NCBI RefSeq assembly: GCF_007830115.1
Contig: NZ_VLKP01000005.1
Span: 176,766-240,765, forward strand
Origin: Aerolutibacter ruishenii
GTDB lineage: Bacteria > Pseudomonadota > Gammaproteobacteria > Xanthomonadales > Xanthomonadaceae
Reading direction: 5' to 3'
Length of the DNA stretch: 64,000 nucleotides
The translations under genes were made by a program, and so were the position numbers. The notes below the pieces were generated by a model. The model made no database searches. It saw nothing but the letters and a program-made list of their open reading frames with translations, and had not been told where the DNA came from. Below, one piece after another: positions 38,057-47,627 of this stretch. Each line of letters starts with the position of its first letter. Positions within the stretch are counted from its first letter, which is position 1.

Positions 38057-39685
38057 TCACACCAGTTTGGACTGGCGCAGCGACTGCACGCTCGCCGGTG
38101 CGGCAAAACTGTCGCTGCTGGCGCAGGCCCAGAATTGCTGGAACACGGCATGCGACGGGACCCTGCCCAGCAGGTCGCCCGGTTGCAGGAACGCGTGCAA
38201 CGCACCGAGCGAGCGCACCTCGACGGGCGACACGCGGCGCAGGATGTGCTCGGGTCCCAACTGGTCCGGGTGTTCCAGGCCGGCCGCACACAGCAGGTCG
38301 CGCAGCGCCTTCATCGTGTTCTGGTGGTAGTTGAAGACGCGCTGCCCCTTGTCGGTCACGTCCAGGTGCTTCCAGCGTGCGGCGTCCTGCGTGGCGATGC
38401 CGGTGGGGCAATGGTCGGTGTGGCAGCTGAGCGACTGGATGCAGCCCAGAGCGAACATGAAACCGCGCCCCGCGTTGCACCAGTCGGCGCCCATCGCCAG
38501 CGTGCGCGCGATGTCGAACGCGCTGCTGATGCGGCCGGCCGCGCCGATGCGGATGCGGCCGCGCAGATCCAGGCCCACCAGCGTGTTGTGCACCAGCATC
38601 AACGCCTCGTGCATGGGCACGCCCACGTGGTCGATGAACTCGGCAGGCGCGGCGCCGGTACCGCCTTCGGCACCGTCCACCACGATGAAATCCGGCAGCA
38701 TGCCGGTCTCCGCCATGGCCTTGGCGATGCCGAACCATTCCCACGGATGGCCGATGGCGAGCTTGAAGCCGGTGGGCTTGCCGCCCGACAACTCGCGCAG
38801 GTGGGCAACGAAGGCCAGCAGTTCGCGGGGCGAGTTGAACGCGCTGTGGCGCGCGGGCGACACGCAATCCACGCCCTTGGGTACGCCACGGGTCACCGCG
38901 ATCTCCGCATTGACCTTGGCCGCTGGCAGCACACCCCCATGCCCCGGCTTGGCGCCCTGCGACAGCTTCACCTCGATCATCTTGACCTGCGGGTCGCGCG
39001 CGTTGGCGGTGAAACGCTCCTCGCTGAAACTGCCGTCGTCGTTGCGGCAACCGAAGTAACCCGAGCCGATCTCCCACACCAGGTCGCCACCGTGCTCGCG
39101 GTGGTACGGCGAAATCGAGCCTTCGCCGGTGTCGTGGTAGAAGTCGCCCAGCTTGGCGCCCTTGTTGAGCGCACGGATGGCATTGGCCGACAGCGCGCCA
39201 AAACTCATCGCCGAGATGTTGAACACGCTGGCCGAATACGGCTGCGCGCATTGCGCGCCGATGGTGATGCGGAAGTCGTGGCTGCGGTGCGGCGTGGGCG
39301 CCATCGAGTGGTTGATCCACTCGTAGTCCACCGCGTAGGTGTCCTGCTGGCTGCCGAAGGGCAGTACGTCGTTGACCGACTTGGAGCGCTGGTAGATCAG
39401 CGCGCGCTGCTGGCGCGAATACGGCACTTCCACGGTGTCGGACTGGAAGAAGTACTGGCGCAGCTCCGGCCCGATGGATTCCAGGCTGTAGCGGAAATGC
39501 GCCAGCAGCGGGTAGTTGCGGCGCAGCGTGCTGCGGGTCTGCAGCAGGTCGGCCGTCCCCAGCAGCGCCAGCGCACCGAACACCACCACCCCCAACAGGG
39601 GCCACGTGCCGCTGGCACTGGACCAGGCCAGCAGCGACAACAGGGTCAACAGCACGCTGAGTGCGTAGGGGAAATATCGGGCCAT
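38057..39685 (-). CDS. FMN-binding glutamate synthase family protein, membrane-anchored
   Basis: A 542-residue protein with two N-terminal membrane helices (YALSVLLTLLSLLAWSSA, then GTWPLLGVVVFGALALLG) and a cytoplasmic domain like the FMN/Fe-S synthase barrel of GltB. Present are FNISAMSFGALSANAIRALN, GEGSISPYH, KPGHGGVLPAAKVNAEIA, VVDGAEGGTGAAP and the cysteine cluster GCIQSLSCHTDHCPTGIATQ for a 3Fe-4S centre. It has no glutaminase domain, so it is not an assimilatory glutamate synthase. The physiological reaction is unknown; the family is common and stand-alone. It lies between tRNA-Val and tRNA-Leu. Confidence 0.9.
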   Translation of the reverse strand: MARYFPYALSVLLTLLSLLAWSSASGTWPLLGVVVFGALALLGTADLLQTRSTLRRNYPLLAHFRYSLESIGPELRQYFFQSDTVEVPYSRQQRALIYQRSKSVNDVLPFGSQQDTYAVDYEWINHSMAPTPHRSHDFRITIGAQCAQPYSASVFNISAMSFGALSANAIRALNKGAKLGDFYHDTGEGSISPYHREHGGDLVWEIGSGYFGCRNDDGSFSEERFTANARDPQVKMIEVKLSQGAKPGHGGVLPAAKVNAEIAVTRGVPKGVDCVSPARHSAFNSPRELLAFVAHLRELSGGKPTGFKLAIGHPWEWFGIAKAMAETGMLPDFIVVDGAEGGTGAAPAEFIDHVGVPMHEALMLVHNTLVGLDLRGRIRIGAAGRISSAFDIARTLAMGADWCNAGRGFMFALGCIQSLSCHTDHCPTGIATQDAARWKHLDVTDKGQRVFNYHQNTMKALRDLLCAAGLEHPDQLGPEHILRRVSPVEVRSLGALHAFLQPGDLLGRVPSHAVFQQFWACASSDSFAAPASVQSLRQSKLV

Positions 39686-39759
39686 GGATGATCGCTTGCG
39701 GCGTGATGCGACCGAGGATATCGCGTTGCGCGCAATGCACGCGCGTTGTGCGCGGCGTG

Positions 39760-39843
39760 TGCCCGGTGTCGGGATCGAACCGACATGGCCTTGCGGCCGA
39801 GGGATTTTAAGTCCCTTGCGTCTACCAGTTTCGCCAACCGGGC
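39760..39843 (-). tRNA. tRNA-Leu (anticodon TAA)
   Basis: Class II tRNA with acceptor GCCCGGT/ACCGGGC, anticodon loop CTTAAAA in stem GGGA/TCCC, long variable arm (CGGCCGCAAGGCC) and T arm GTCGGTTCGATCCCGAC. The anticodon TAA reads UUA. The 3' CCA is not encoded: the genome continues ACAC after the acceptor. Confidence 0.94.
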
Positions 39844-39853
39844 GTTGAAACAA

Positions 39854-39879
39854 CAAAGCCCCGCGATTGCGGGGCTTTG
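39854..39879 (-). terminator. Hairpin terminator downstream of tRNA-Gly copy 2
   Basis: CAAAGCCCCGC-GATT-GCGGGGCTTTG is a perfect 11-base stem between tRNA-Gly and tRNA-Leu. On the minus strand it is followed by TTGTTTC. Confidence 0.65.
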
Positions 39880-39900
39880 CGTGGGGCGAACCCCTGAATC

Positions 39901-39976
<76 letters not shown>

Positions 39977-40092
39977 GGGGAGCGTCATTCTACAGCAAAA
40001 AACTGGTTTGTGAATAGCACCGCGCTGTCGGGGCGCTTCTTTCGGAAAGATCGCCATGGCGGCATTCGGCGCGTCCTCATGCCCTGCGCTTC

Positions 40093-40122
40093 AAAAAAAG
40101 GGCTCCGCCGAAGCGGAGCCCT
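40093..40122 (-). terminator. Terminator of tRNA-Cys
   Basis: On the minus strand AGGGCTCCGC-TTCG-GCGGAGCCCT forms a ten-base stem with a stable tetraloop, followed by seven T (40093-40099). Confidence 0.88.
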
Positions 40123-40128
40123 GAAATC

Positions 40129-40202
40129 TGGAGGCCGAGGTCGGAATTGAACCGGCGTACGCGGATTTGCAGTCCGCTGCATAACCACTCTGCCACCCGG
40201 CC
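40129..40202 (-). tRNA. tRNA-Cys (anticodon GCA)
   Basis: Acceptor GGCCGGG/CTCGGCC (one G-U pair), anticodon loop CTGCAAA in stem GCGGA/TCCGC, T arm GCCGGTTCAATTCCGAC, encoded CCA at 40129-40131. It lies between the two identical tRNA-Gly genes. Confidence 0.95.
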
Positions 40203-40281
40203 GGATGACGATCGCTTGCGCGACAGGCCACAGCATACCGCCCGCAGCCACGATTGCACCAAAGACAGCGTGCGACCGCTG

Positions 40282-40306
40282 AAAAAACAAAACCCCGATT
40301 CCGGGG
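40282..40306 (-). terminator. Terminator of tRNA-Gly copy 1
   Basis: CCCCG/CGGGG stem (40293-40306) followed on the minus strand by TTTTGTTTTTT. The stem is short but GC-only. Confidence 0.7.
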
Positions 40307-40334
40307 CCTTGTCCAGGGGCAACCCCCTTGAAAC

Positions 40335-40410
<76 letters not shown>

Positions 40411-40446
40411 AGAGGAAGCGACATTTTAGGCATGGAACGCAACATG

Positions 40447-41031
40447 TCAACTGGTTTTCACATCCTCGCGCAGGCTCGGCCATGCGGCACGCAGGTAGGC
40501 GAAACCGGACCACAGCGTCAGCAATGCCGCCACGGCCAACATCCAGTCGCCGATCTTGAACAGCAGCGTAATCGGGCTGCCCAGCCGGTCGGGCACGGAG
40601 TACAGCAGGATCGTCAGCGCCACCATCTGCACCACGGTCTTGAGCTTGCCGATGGTGGCCACTTTGACCGTGGCACGCTGGCCGATCTCGGCCATCCATT
40701 CGCGCAACGCGGACACGGCGATCTCGCGGCCGATGATCACGGCGGCCCACAAGGCCATCCACGGCGTGGGGTGCTTCTGCACGATCAGCAGCAATGCGGT
40801 GGCCACCATCAGTTTGTCCGCCACCGGGTCCAGGAACGCGCCGAAGGCGGAATGCTGGTTGTAGCGGCGGGCGATCCAGCCATCCAGCCAATCGGTGATG
40901 GAGGCGAAGGCGAAAATGAACGCCGCGGCGAAATTGGTCCACTTGAAGGGCAGGTAGAACACCGCGACCAGCACCGGGATCATCACGATCCGCAGCAGGG
41001 TCAGGAGGGTGGGTACCGTCAACTTCATCAT
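40447..41031 (-). CDS. pgsA: CDP-diacylglycerol-glycerol-3-phosphate 3-phosphatidyltransferase
   Basis: Commits CDP-diacylglycerol to phosphatidylglycerol synthesis at the inner membrane. The 194-residue protein has the CDP-alcohol phosphotransferase signature D-G-x2-A-R-x8-G-x3-D-x3-D in DWLDGWIARRYNQHSAFGAF and LDPVADK, with four to five membrane helices. The ATG at 41031 overlaps the uvrC stop (ATGA), so it is coupled to uvrC, a pairing conserved across gammaproteobacteria. The tRNA-Gly-Cys-Gly-Leu cluster follows on the same strand. Confidence 0.95.
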   Translation of the reverse strand: MMKLTVPTLLTLLRIVMIPVLVAVFYLPFKWTNFAAAFIFAFASITDWLDGWIARRYNQHSAFGAFLDPVADKLMVATALLLIVQKHPTPWMALWAAVIIGREIAVSALREWMAEIGQRATVKVATIGKLKTVVQMVALTILLYSVPDRLGSPITLLFKIGDWMLAVAALLTLWSGFAYLRAAWPSLREDVKTS

Positions 41032-43046
41032 TCGCTCCGCGCGTCCAGTCCGTGCAGGGTGGCATAGATCCGTTCGGCGAGGGCATCGTTGATGCCTTCG
41101 ACCCGGGAAATTTCCTCGACCCCCGCGGCCTTGAGTCCCCCCAGGCCGCCAAAGTGCTTCAACAGGTTAGCGCGTCTGCGCGGGCCGATGCCGGGGATGT
41201 CCTCCAACCGGCTGACATTGCGCGCCTTCTGGCGGCGGCCGCGGTGGCCGGTGATGGCGAAACGGTGCGCTTCGTCACGCACCTGCTGGATGAGTTGCAG
41301 GGCTGGCGATTCAGCCCCGGGCCGAACGCTGCGGCCGTCGGGCAGGAGCAGCTCCTCGTCGCCAGGGCGGCGCTCGGGGCCCTTGGCCACACCCACCAGC
41401 AGTACGCCCTCCACACCCAGTTCGTCCAGCACGGCGCGAGCCTGGGCCACCTGCCCTGCCCCGCCGTCGATCAGCAGGATGTCGGGAAGGACGCCCAACT
41501 CGGACGATGCGCGCGGGTGCTTGCGCGACGGCTTGGCGGACACGCTGGCCGGTGCGCCTGGCGTCGTCGCATCCGTGCCTTGGTCCGGGGCCAGACCAGG
41601 GCCATCGCCTGCCGACACCCCGCGGACTTCCGGTTGGGTGCCACCATCCGCCGCGGCCAACCCTTCCCGCTCTTCCATCGCCCGCCGGAAGCGGCGGTAG
41701 ATCGCCTGGTGCATGGCGGCGTAGTCGTCGCCAGGCTCGATGCCGGTGATGTTGAAACGGCGGTACTGGCCGCGCACCGGGCCTTCGGCGTCGAACACCA
41801 CGCACGAGGCGACGGTGGCCTCGCCCATGGTGTGGCTGATGTCGAAGCACTCGATGCGCTTGGGCAGCTCGGGCATGTCCAGCAGTTCGCGCAGGGCCTG
41901 CGCGCGGGCGTGCTGGGCGGCGTGGCTGGTGCGCTCGGCGGCCAGCGACATCTCGGCGTTGCGGCGGGCCAGGTCGACGTAGCCGGCGCGCTCGCCGCGT
42001 ACGTTGTGGCGGATCTGCACGCGACGATCGCTGGACGCGGACAGCGCCTGTTCGATCAGCTCGCGGTCGGCGATGTCGCGGTCGAGGATGATCTCGCGCG
42101 GCGGGTTCTGCTCGCCGTAGTACTGGGAGACGAACGCGGCCAGCACTTCCTCCGGGTTGTCGCTGCCATTGGTTTTCGGGAAGAACGCACGCGTGCCGAG
42201 ATTGCGCCCGTCGCGGAACGCCAGCAGCAGCACGCAGGCCTGCACGCCGTGCATGGCGATGGCCAGCACGTCCAGGTCGGCGGCACGGCCGTCGACGTAC
42301 TGGCGTGCCTGCAGGGTGCGGATCGACGCGACCAGGTCACGCAGGCGTGCGGCGTTCTCGAAGTCCAGCCGCTCGGCGGCGTCTTCCATGGCCTTCGTCA
42401 GCTCGCCGGTGAGCTCGTCGCTGCGGCCTTCCAGCAGCAACGTGGCGCGGCGCACGCTCTCGGCGTAGTCGCGCGCCTGCACCAGGCCCACGCACGGTGC
42501 GCTGCAGCGGCCGATCTGGTGCTGCAGGCACGGCCGCGAGCGGTTGCGGAACACGCTGTCCTCGCAGTTGCGCAGGCGGAACAGCTTGTGGATCAGGTTG
42601 AGCGTGTCGCGCACCGCCATCACGCTGGGGTACGGGCCGAAGTAGCGCCCCGGCACCGCGCGCGGGCCGCGGTGCATGGCGATGCGCGGCCATGTCTCGC
42701 TGGTCAGCAGCACGTACGGGTAGCTCTTGTCGTCGCGCAGCAGCACGTTGTAGCGCGGCTTGAGCGACTTGATGAGCTCGTTCTCGAGGATCAGCGCCTC
42801 GGCCTCGGTGCGGGTGACCGTGACCTCCATGCGCGCCACCTGCGACAGCATGGCCATGATCCGCGCCGACTTGGGCGTGGCGTTGAAGTAACTGGAAACG
42901 CGGTTCTTCAGCGCGCCGGCCTTGCCGACGTACAGCACGGTCTCGTCGGCGGCGATCATGCGGTACACGCCCGGCGCGGTGCTGAGCGTGCGCACGAAGG
43001 CCTTGCCGTCGAAGGGAGGCGCGGGGGTGGTCATCGGGTCCTGCAT
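41028..43046 (-). CDS. uvrC: Excinuclease ABC subunit C
   Basis: Dual-incision nuclease of nucleotide excision repair. In 672 residues: GIY-YIG domain with GVYRM and VLYVGKAGALKNR (about 25-50), a cysteine cluster CEDSVFRNRSRPCLQHQIGR followed by CSAPC, UvrB-binding region (about 210-245), and RNase H-like nuclease with D402 (CFDISH), D527 (LLIDGG) and H594. Two helix-hairpin-helix motifs lie near 610-665 (IPGIGPRRRANLLKHFGG). It is about 60 residues longer than E. coli UvrC because of a Gly/Ala/Pro-rich stretch at about 463-518. The ATG at 43046 has GGAGT five bases upstream, better than the GTG at 43052. Confidence 0.95.
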   Translation of the reverse strand: MQDPMTTPAPPFDGKAFVRTLSTAPGVYRMIAADETVLYVGKAGALKNRVSSYFNATPKSARIMAMLSQVARMEVTVTRTEAEALILENELIKSLKPRYNVLLRDDKSYPYVLLTSETWPRIAMHRGPRAVPGRYFGPYPSVMAVRDTLNLIHKLFRLRNCEDSVFRNRSRPCLQHQIGRCSAPCVGLVQARDYAESVRRATLLLEGRSDELTGELTKAMEDAAERLDFENAARLRDLVASIRTLQARQYVDGRAADLDVLAIAMHGVQACVLLLAFRDGRNLGTRAFFPKTNGSDNPEEVLAAFVSQYYGEQNPPREIILDRDIADRELIEQALSASSDRRVQIRHNVRGERAGYVDLARRNAEMSLAAERTSHAAQHARAQALRELLDMPELPKRIECFDISHTMGEATVASCVVFDAEGPVRGQYRRFNITGIEPGDDYAAMHQAIYRRFRRAMEEREGLAAADGGTQPEVRGVSAGDGPGLAPDQGTDATTPGAPASVSAKPSRKHPRASSELGVLPDILLIDGGAGQVAQARAVLDELGVEGVLLVGVAKGPERRPGDEELLLPDGRSVRPGAESPALQLIQQVRDEAHRFAITGHRGRRQKARNVSRLEDIPGIGPRRRANLLKHFGGLGGLKAAGVEEISRVEGINDALAERIYATLHGLDARSE

Positions 43047-43131
43047 CGGCACTCCATCTGGGGCCGATTATGCGTCAGGGCAAGCGCCGGGCAGCCGGTC
43101 GCACCAAAGCGCGCGCCGACCCTCGCAAGAC

Positions 43132-43623
43132 TCAGCGCCACTGCCCCTGGCTGGCCAGCAGGCGCGCGACGACGCCATCGGCCGCGCGCTCCAGCAGGGA
43201 CCAGCTGTGCTCGAATTCGTGGGTGCCGCCGGTGTAGGGGTCGGGCACTTCGTCGCCCTCGCCTACCCCGCTCCATTCCAGCAGCAGCGTTGCACGTTGG
43301 TGGAGGGCGGGATCAATGCGCGCGCGGACGTCGGCCAGGTTGTCGCGGTCGGCGCACAGCAGCCAGTCAAACGTTTCTGCATCGAGACGACGGAACTGGC
43401 GCGCACGCAGGTGGCCGATGTCCACGCCATGGCGCGCGGCCGTGGCGATGGCGCGGTGGTCCGGCGGCTGGCCCACGTGCCAGTCGCCGGTGCCGGCGGA
43501 ATCCACCAGCACGCGACCGCGCAGGGGCGATGCCTCGATGCGGGCGCGCAGCACGCCCTCGCCCATCGGCGAGCGGCAGATGTTGCCCAGGCACACCACC
43601 AGCAGGCGCACGGGCGCGGCCAT
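43132..43623 (-). CDS. Low-molecular-weight protein-tyrosine phosphatase
   Basis: A 163-residue cytoplasmic phosphatase. The P-loop C-5x-R-S is in VVCLGNICRSPMGEG and the general acid aspartate in VPDPYTGG. Bacterial members often dephosphorylate tyrosine kinases that control polysaccharide export; no such kinase is in the window. It follows kdsB by three bases and ends the long envelope gene run, 85 bases before uvrC. Confidence 0.92.
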   Translation of the reverse strand: MAAPVRLLVVCLGNICRSPMGEGVLRARIEASPLRGRVLVDSAGTGDWHVGQPPDHRAIATAARHGVDIGHLRARQFRRLDAETFDWLLCADRDNLADVRARIDPALHQRATLLLEWSGVGEGDEVPDPYTGGTHEFEHSWSLLERAADGVVARLLASQGQWR

Positions 43624-43626
43624 GGT

Positions 43627-44394
43627 TCAGTGGCTCCGGCTGGCGACGCGCGCTTCGGCCCGCGCCAGGTCTTCGGGCGTATCCACGCCCGGCGGGAACG
43701 GCTCGGGCGTGAGTGCCACGGCGATGCGGTGCCCGGCTTCCAGCGCGCGCAGCTGCTCGAGCGATTCCACTTTCTCCAGCCGCCCCTGCGGCATCGCCGC
43801 GAACTGGCGCAGGAAACCGGTGCGATACCCGTAGATGCCGATGTGGCGCATCCACACGTCGTCGTCCGGCAGGAAACTGCGGTCCCGGGCGAAGGCATCG
43901 CGCGGCCAGGGCATCGGCGCGCGGCTGAAGTACAGCGCGTCGCCGTCGTGGTTGGTGACCAGCTTGACCGCATTGGGGTCGAACAGCACGTCGACATCGG
44001 TGATGGGCGCGGCCAGCGTGCTCATCGGCGCGCCGCTGTCGCGGACCAGTTCGGCCACCAGGCGGATGCCGGACGCCGGAGCAAAGGGCTCGTCGCCCTG
44101 CAGGTTGACCACGATGGTGTCGTCGGCCCAGCCGGCGATGGTGGCGCATTCGGCCAGCCGGTCGGTGCCCGAGGCGTGGTCGACCGAGGTCATGGCCACG
44201 TGCACGCCGCAGCCGTGCAGCGCGGCGGCGATGCGTTCGTCGTCGGCGGCCACCCAGACTTCGCGCGCACCGGCAGCCAGCGCGCGGCGCGCCACGTGCA
44301 GCACCAGCGGCTCGCCGCCCAGCAGCCGCAGCGGCTTGCCCGGCAGGCGCGAGGCTGCATAACGGGCGGGGATGGCGACGACGAAATCGGTCAT
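43627..44394 (-). CDS. kdsB: 3-deoxy-manno-octulosonate cytidylyltransferase
   Basis: Activates Kdo as CMP-Kdo for the LPS inner core. In 255 residues: [20 protein letters not shown] (nucleotide site), [26 protein letters not shown] and the [12 protein letters not shown] block, all KdsB signatures. Its start overlaps the lpxK stop by ATGA, coupling lipid A and Kdo supply. Confidence 0.95.
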   Translation of the reverse strand: MTDFVVAIPARYAASRLPGKPLRLLGGEPLVLHVARRALAAGAREVWVAADDERIAAALHGCGVHVAMTSVDHASGTDRLAECATIAGWADDTIVVNLQGDEPFAPASGIRLVAELVRDSGAPMSTLAAPITDVDVLFDPNAVKLVTNHDGDALYFSRAPMPWPRDAFARDRSFLPDDDVWMRHIGIYGYRTGFLRQFAAMPQGRLEKVESLEQLRALEAGHRIAVALTPEPFPPGVDTPEDLARAEARVASRSH

Positions 44395-45440
44395 GGCGTG
44401 GGGTGCTGGTAGGCGGTGCGGGTCTGGGTCAGCCGGCTCAGCAACGCGACCCAGAACGCCTCTGGCAGTTCGGCGTCGATGGGCACGGCGTAGAACAGGT
44501 CGGAACCGAACTCGGCGCACTTGACCGCATCCTTCTCGGTCATGAGTACGGGCAACCGGCTGCCGAACTCGAAGTCCTCGCGACTGTAGCGATGGTGGTC
44601 GGGGAAGGCGTGCGGAACAACCGCTATGTCCAGGCCGCGAAGCATGGCGAAGAACCGCTCGGGGTCGCCAATGCCGGCCACGGCGTGCACGCGCTGGCCA
44701 GCGAAATCGGACAGGCTGCGCGGGCGGCCGCCGGACAGCGGCACCGCGCGCTCGGCGCGCAATCGCATCGGCCACTCGCCAAAGCCGGTTTCGCCGTTCA
44801 AGGTGGGCGTGCCGGGTCCGCCGAGGTTCACCACCCGGAAGTCGCAGCGGCGTCCGCGTTCGGGGTGTTCGCGCAGGGGACCCGCCGGCAGCAACTGGCC
44901 GTTGCCATATCGGCGACGGGCATCGATGACTTCGATCTCGACGTCGCGACGCAATGCGTAGTGCTGCAGCCCATCGTCGCAGACCACGATGTCGCACCCG
45001 GCCTGTGCCAGTGCCCGTGCGGCCGCGGCCCGGCGGATGTCCGCGCGCAGTGGCACGCCGGTGCGGCGCACGATCAACGTGGGCTCGTCACCGCCTTCGC
45101 GCGGGGTGGTGGCCGCTTCGACCCAGAGCGCGCGCTTGGCGTTGTCACGACCGTAACCGCGGCTGGCCACACCGGGGTTCCAGCCGGCCGCGCGCAGCCG
45201 TTCCACCAGCGCGATGGTCAGCGGCGTCTTGCCCGCGCCACCGGCGGTGATGTTACCCACGACCACCACCGGGATGCCGGGATGCTGCTGGCGCAACAGC
45301 CCGACGCGGTAGAGGCGCCGCCGCAGGGCACCCGCGCCCGCGTACAGCCCGGCCAGCAGGCGTGCGTGCAGCGGCACGGGGACGTCGCCGTACCACCAGG
45401 CCGGGTGGTGCTCGCGGGGCGCGCCTTGCGGTCCACTCAT
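44391..45440 (-). CDS. lpxK: Tetraacyldisaccharide 4'-kinase
   Basis: Phosphorylates the 4' position of the lipid A disaccharide at the inner face of the membrane. The 349-residue protein has the P-loop [19 protein letters not shown], preceded by a membrane-associated N-terminal region, then [23 protein letters not shown] and [10 protein letters not shown]. The start at 45440 is one base after the msbA stop (TGAGATG). Confidence 0.95.
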   Translation of the reverse strand: MSGPQGAPREHHPAWWYGDVPVPLHARLLAGLYAGAGALRRRLYRVGLLRQQHPGIPVVVVGNITAGGAGKTPLTIALVERLRAAGWNPGVASRGYGRDNAKRALWVEAATTPREGGDEPTLIVRRTGVPLRADIRRAAAARALAQAGCDIVVCDDGLQHYALRRDVEIEVIDARRRYGNGQLLPAGPLREHPERGRRCDFRVVNLGGPGTPTLNGETGFGEWPMRLRAERAVPLSGGRPRSLSDFAGQRVHAVAGIGDPERFFAMLRGLDIAVVPHAFPDHHRYSREDFEFGSRLPVLMTEKDAVKCAEFGSDLFYAVPIDAELPEAFWVALLSRLTQTRTAYQHPTP

Positions 45441-45441
45441 C

Positions 45442-47190
45442 TCACTGGGCTTCCCGGAACTGCATGCGGTGCAGGTGCGCATAGAGCCCGTCGTGCGCCA
45501 GCAGTTCAGCATGGGTGCCGCGCTCCACGATGCGGCCATCGTCCATCACCAGCACCTGGTCGGCGTGTTCGATGGTCGACAGTCGATGGGCGATCACCAG
45601 CGTGGTGCGGTTGGGCATCAGGTGCGAGAGCGCATCCTGCACCAGGCGTTCGGACTCGGTATCGAGGGCGGCGGTGGCTTCGTCCAGGATCAGGATGGGC
45701 GCGTCCTTCAGCATGGCGCGGGCAATGGCCAGGCGTTGGCGCTGCCCGCCCGAGAGCCGGCCGCCGCGTGGCCCCACGGGCGCATCGACACCCTGCGGCA
45801 GTTGCTGCACGAACTCCAGCGCATTGGCGCCACGCACGGCCTGCTGCAGCGCCTCGGGCGAAGCGCCTTCCATTTCACCGAAGGCCACGTTGGCTGCGAT
45901 GGAACCGTCGAACAGCATGACCTGCTGGCCGACCAGCGCGATCTGGCGCCGCAGGTCGGCAAGGCGGTACTCCTGCACCGGCACGCCATCGAGCAGGATC
46001 GCGCCGGATTCGATCTCGTAGAAGCGCGGAATCAGCTTGATCAGGCTGGACTTGCCGCTGCCGGAGCGTCCGACGATGGCGGTGACGGTGCCCGGGCGCG
46101 CGGAAAAACTGACGTCCTGCAGCGCGGGACGGTGTTGCCCCGGGTAGCGCGCGGTGACATCGCGGAACTCGATCGTTCCGTCGGCCTTGTCCAACGTGTG
46201 CGTGCCGGTATCGGGTTCGTCCGGTGCGTCCAGCACTTCGAACAGGCGCTGTGCGGAGGCCACGCCCCGCTGCAGCATGCCCTGCACGTTGGTCAGCTGC
46301 TTGATGGCGGGAATGATGGCCATCATCGAGGTCATCAGGGTGACGAAATCACCCGCGCTCAGGCGTCCCCTGACCGCTTCACGCCCGGCCAGCAGCAGCA
46401 ATGCCGCCAGGCCGATGGCGCCCATCAGCTGCACCATCGCCGAGGAGATGCTGCGCGTGGACTCCACCTTCACGCTCAGGCGGAAGTGGGTGTCGGCCTG
46501 GTCGCGGTAGCGCTGCAACTCGGCCTGCTGGCCGCCGTAGACCTTGACCTCCTGCTGGTTGGACAGCGACTGGTCGGCCAGCAGCATCAACTGTGCGTTG
46601 CTTTCCTGGATGCGGTGGCTGATGCGCCGGTAGCGCCGGCCCACGTGATTCATGATCCACGCCAGCGGGGGGGCCAGCAGGAACACTGCCAGCGTGACTT
46701 TCCAGCTGTACCACAGCATCACCGCCAGCATGGCGATGACCTGCAGGGACTGCTGCAACATCACCTTCATCGCGTCGATGGCGGCGGCCGCCACCTGTTC
46801 GCTGTCCGAGCCCAGCCGGTTGAGCATCGATGGCACCGGCTCGGCGTCGAAGCGCTGGCCGGGCAGCCGCAGGTACTTGCCCAGCAGGCCGGTGCGCAGG
46901 TCACGTGCGATGCCCCGCGCGGAGCGGGCCAGGGTCATGTCGGTCACGTAGCCCGCCACGCCGCGCACCAGGAACACCGCGACGATGCCCAGTGGCAGCA
47001 GCACGCTCAGGCGCTCGTCGTGATCGATGAAGGTAGCGTTGATCACCGGGCTCATCAGCCAGGTGAATGCGCCGCCAGCGGCCGCTTCGACCAGCATGGC
47101 CAGCAGGCCGACCAGCAGCAGCGGGCGGTACGGACCGGCGAAGCGGATCAACCGCCGCCAGGTGGGCCAGGGACTGTCGCCCACGCTCAC
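45442..47190 (-). CDS. msbA: Lipid A export ATP-binding/permease protein
   Basis: Homodimeric ABC flippase that moves lipid A-core across the inner membrane. In 582 residues: six membrane helices in the first 320 residues, Walker [13 protein letters not shown] signature [15 protein letters not shown], Walker [13 protein letters not shown] and the switch histidine in [14 protein letters not shown]. The start overlaps exbD by ATGA and lpxK follows at once, the classic msbA-lpxK arrangement. Confidence 0.95.
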   Translation of the reverse strand: MSVGDSPWPTWRRLIRFAGPYRPLLLVGLLAMLVEAAAGGAFTWLMSPVINATFIDHDERLSVLLPLGIVAVFLVRGVAGYVTDMTLARSARGIARDLRTGLLGKYLRLPGQRFDAEPVPSMLNRLGSDSEQVAAAAIDAMKVMLQQSLQVIAMLAVMLWYSWKVTLAVFLLAPPLAWIMNHVGRRYRRISHRIQESNAQLMLLADQSLSNQQEVKVYGGQQAELQRYRDQADTHFRLSVKVESTRSISSAMVQLMGAIGLAALLLLAGREAVRGRLSAGDFVTLMTSMMAIIPAIKQLTNVQGMLQRGVASAQRLFEVLDAPDEPDTGTHTLDKADGTIEFRDVTARYPGQHRPALQDVSFSARPGTVTAIVGRSGSGKSSLIKLIPRFYEIESGAILLDGVPVQEYRLADLRRQIALVGQQVMLFDGSIAANVAFGEMEGASPEALQQAVRGANALEFVQQLPQGVDAPVGPRGGRLSGGQRQRLAIARAMLKDAPILILDEATAALDTESERLVQDALSHLMPNRTTLVIAHRLSTIEHADQVLVMDDGRIVERGTHAELLAHDGLYAHLHRMQFREAQ

Positions 47191-47624
47191 CGCCCGCCCC
47201 CGGCCGAAGCCTTCGGGGTCGGCGCGGTGGCGATCAGGATGCGGCGGAACCCGAGCTGGCCCAGTGCATCGTAGGCGGTCACCACCGCCTGGTGCGGCGT
47301 GCGGGCATCGGCACGCAGCAGCACCTGGCGGTCACGCTCGTTGCCCGCCACTTCGGCAATGGTCGCCTTCAGCGACTCCAGGTCGTCGCGCAGCACCTCG
47401 CGGTCGTGCACGAAGTAGCGGCCGCTGGCATTGACCAGGATCGACAGTGGCTGGCTGGCCTCGTTGGCCTCGCCACTGGCGCGTGGCAACTCCAGCTTGA
47501 GCACGTTGCGGCCGTCGAACGTGGCGGTGACCACGAAGAAGATGATCAACACCAGGATGACGTCGATCATCGGGACCAGGTTGATCTCCGGCTCGTCGTC
47601 GGCGCGATGGTCGCGGATGCGCAT
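47187..47624 (-). CDS. exbD: Biopolymer transport protein ExbD/TolR family
   Basis: Peptidoglycan-side stator of an ExbBD proton channel, 145 residues. A single N-terminal helix holds the proton-carrying aspartate (INLVPMIDVILVLIIFF), followed by a periplasmic domain (LSILVNASGRYFV onward). It starts four bases after the exbB stop and overlaps msbA. With no tonB next to it, the channel may serve a process other than iron uptake, as proposed for exbBD pairs next to msbA. Confidence 0.92.
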   Translation of the reverse strand: MRIRDHRADDEPEINLVPMIDVILVLIIFFVVTATFDGRNVLKLELPRASGEANEASQPLSILVNASGRYFVHDREVLRDDLESLKATIAEVAGNERDRQVLLRADARTPHQAVVTAYDALGQLGFRRILIATAPTPKASAGGGR

Positions 47625-47627
47625 GCG

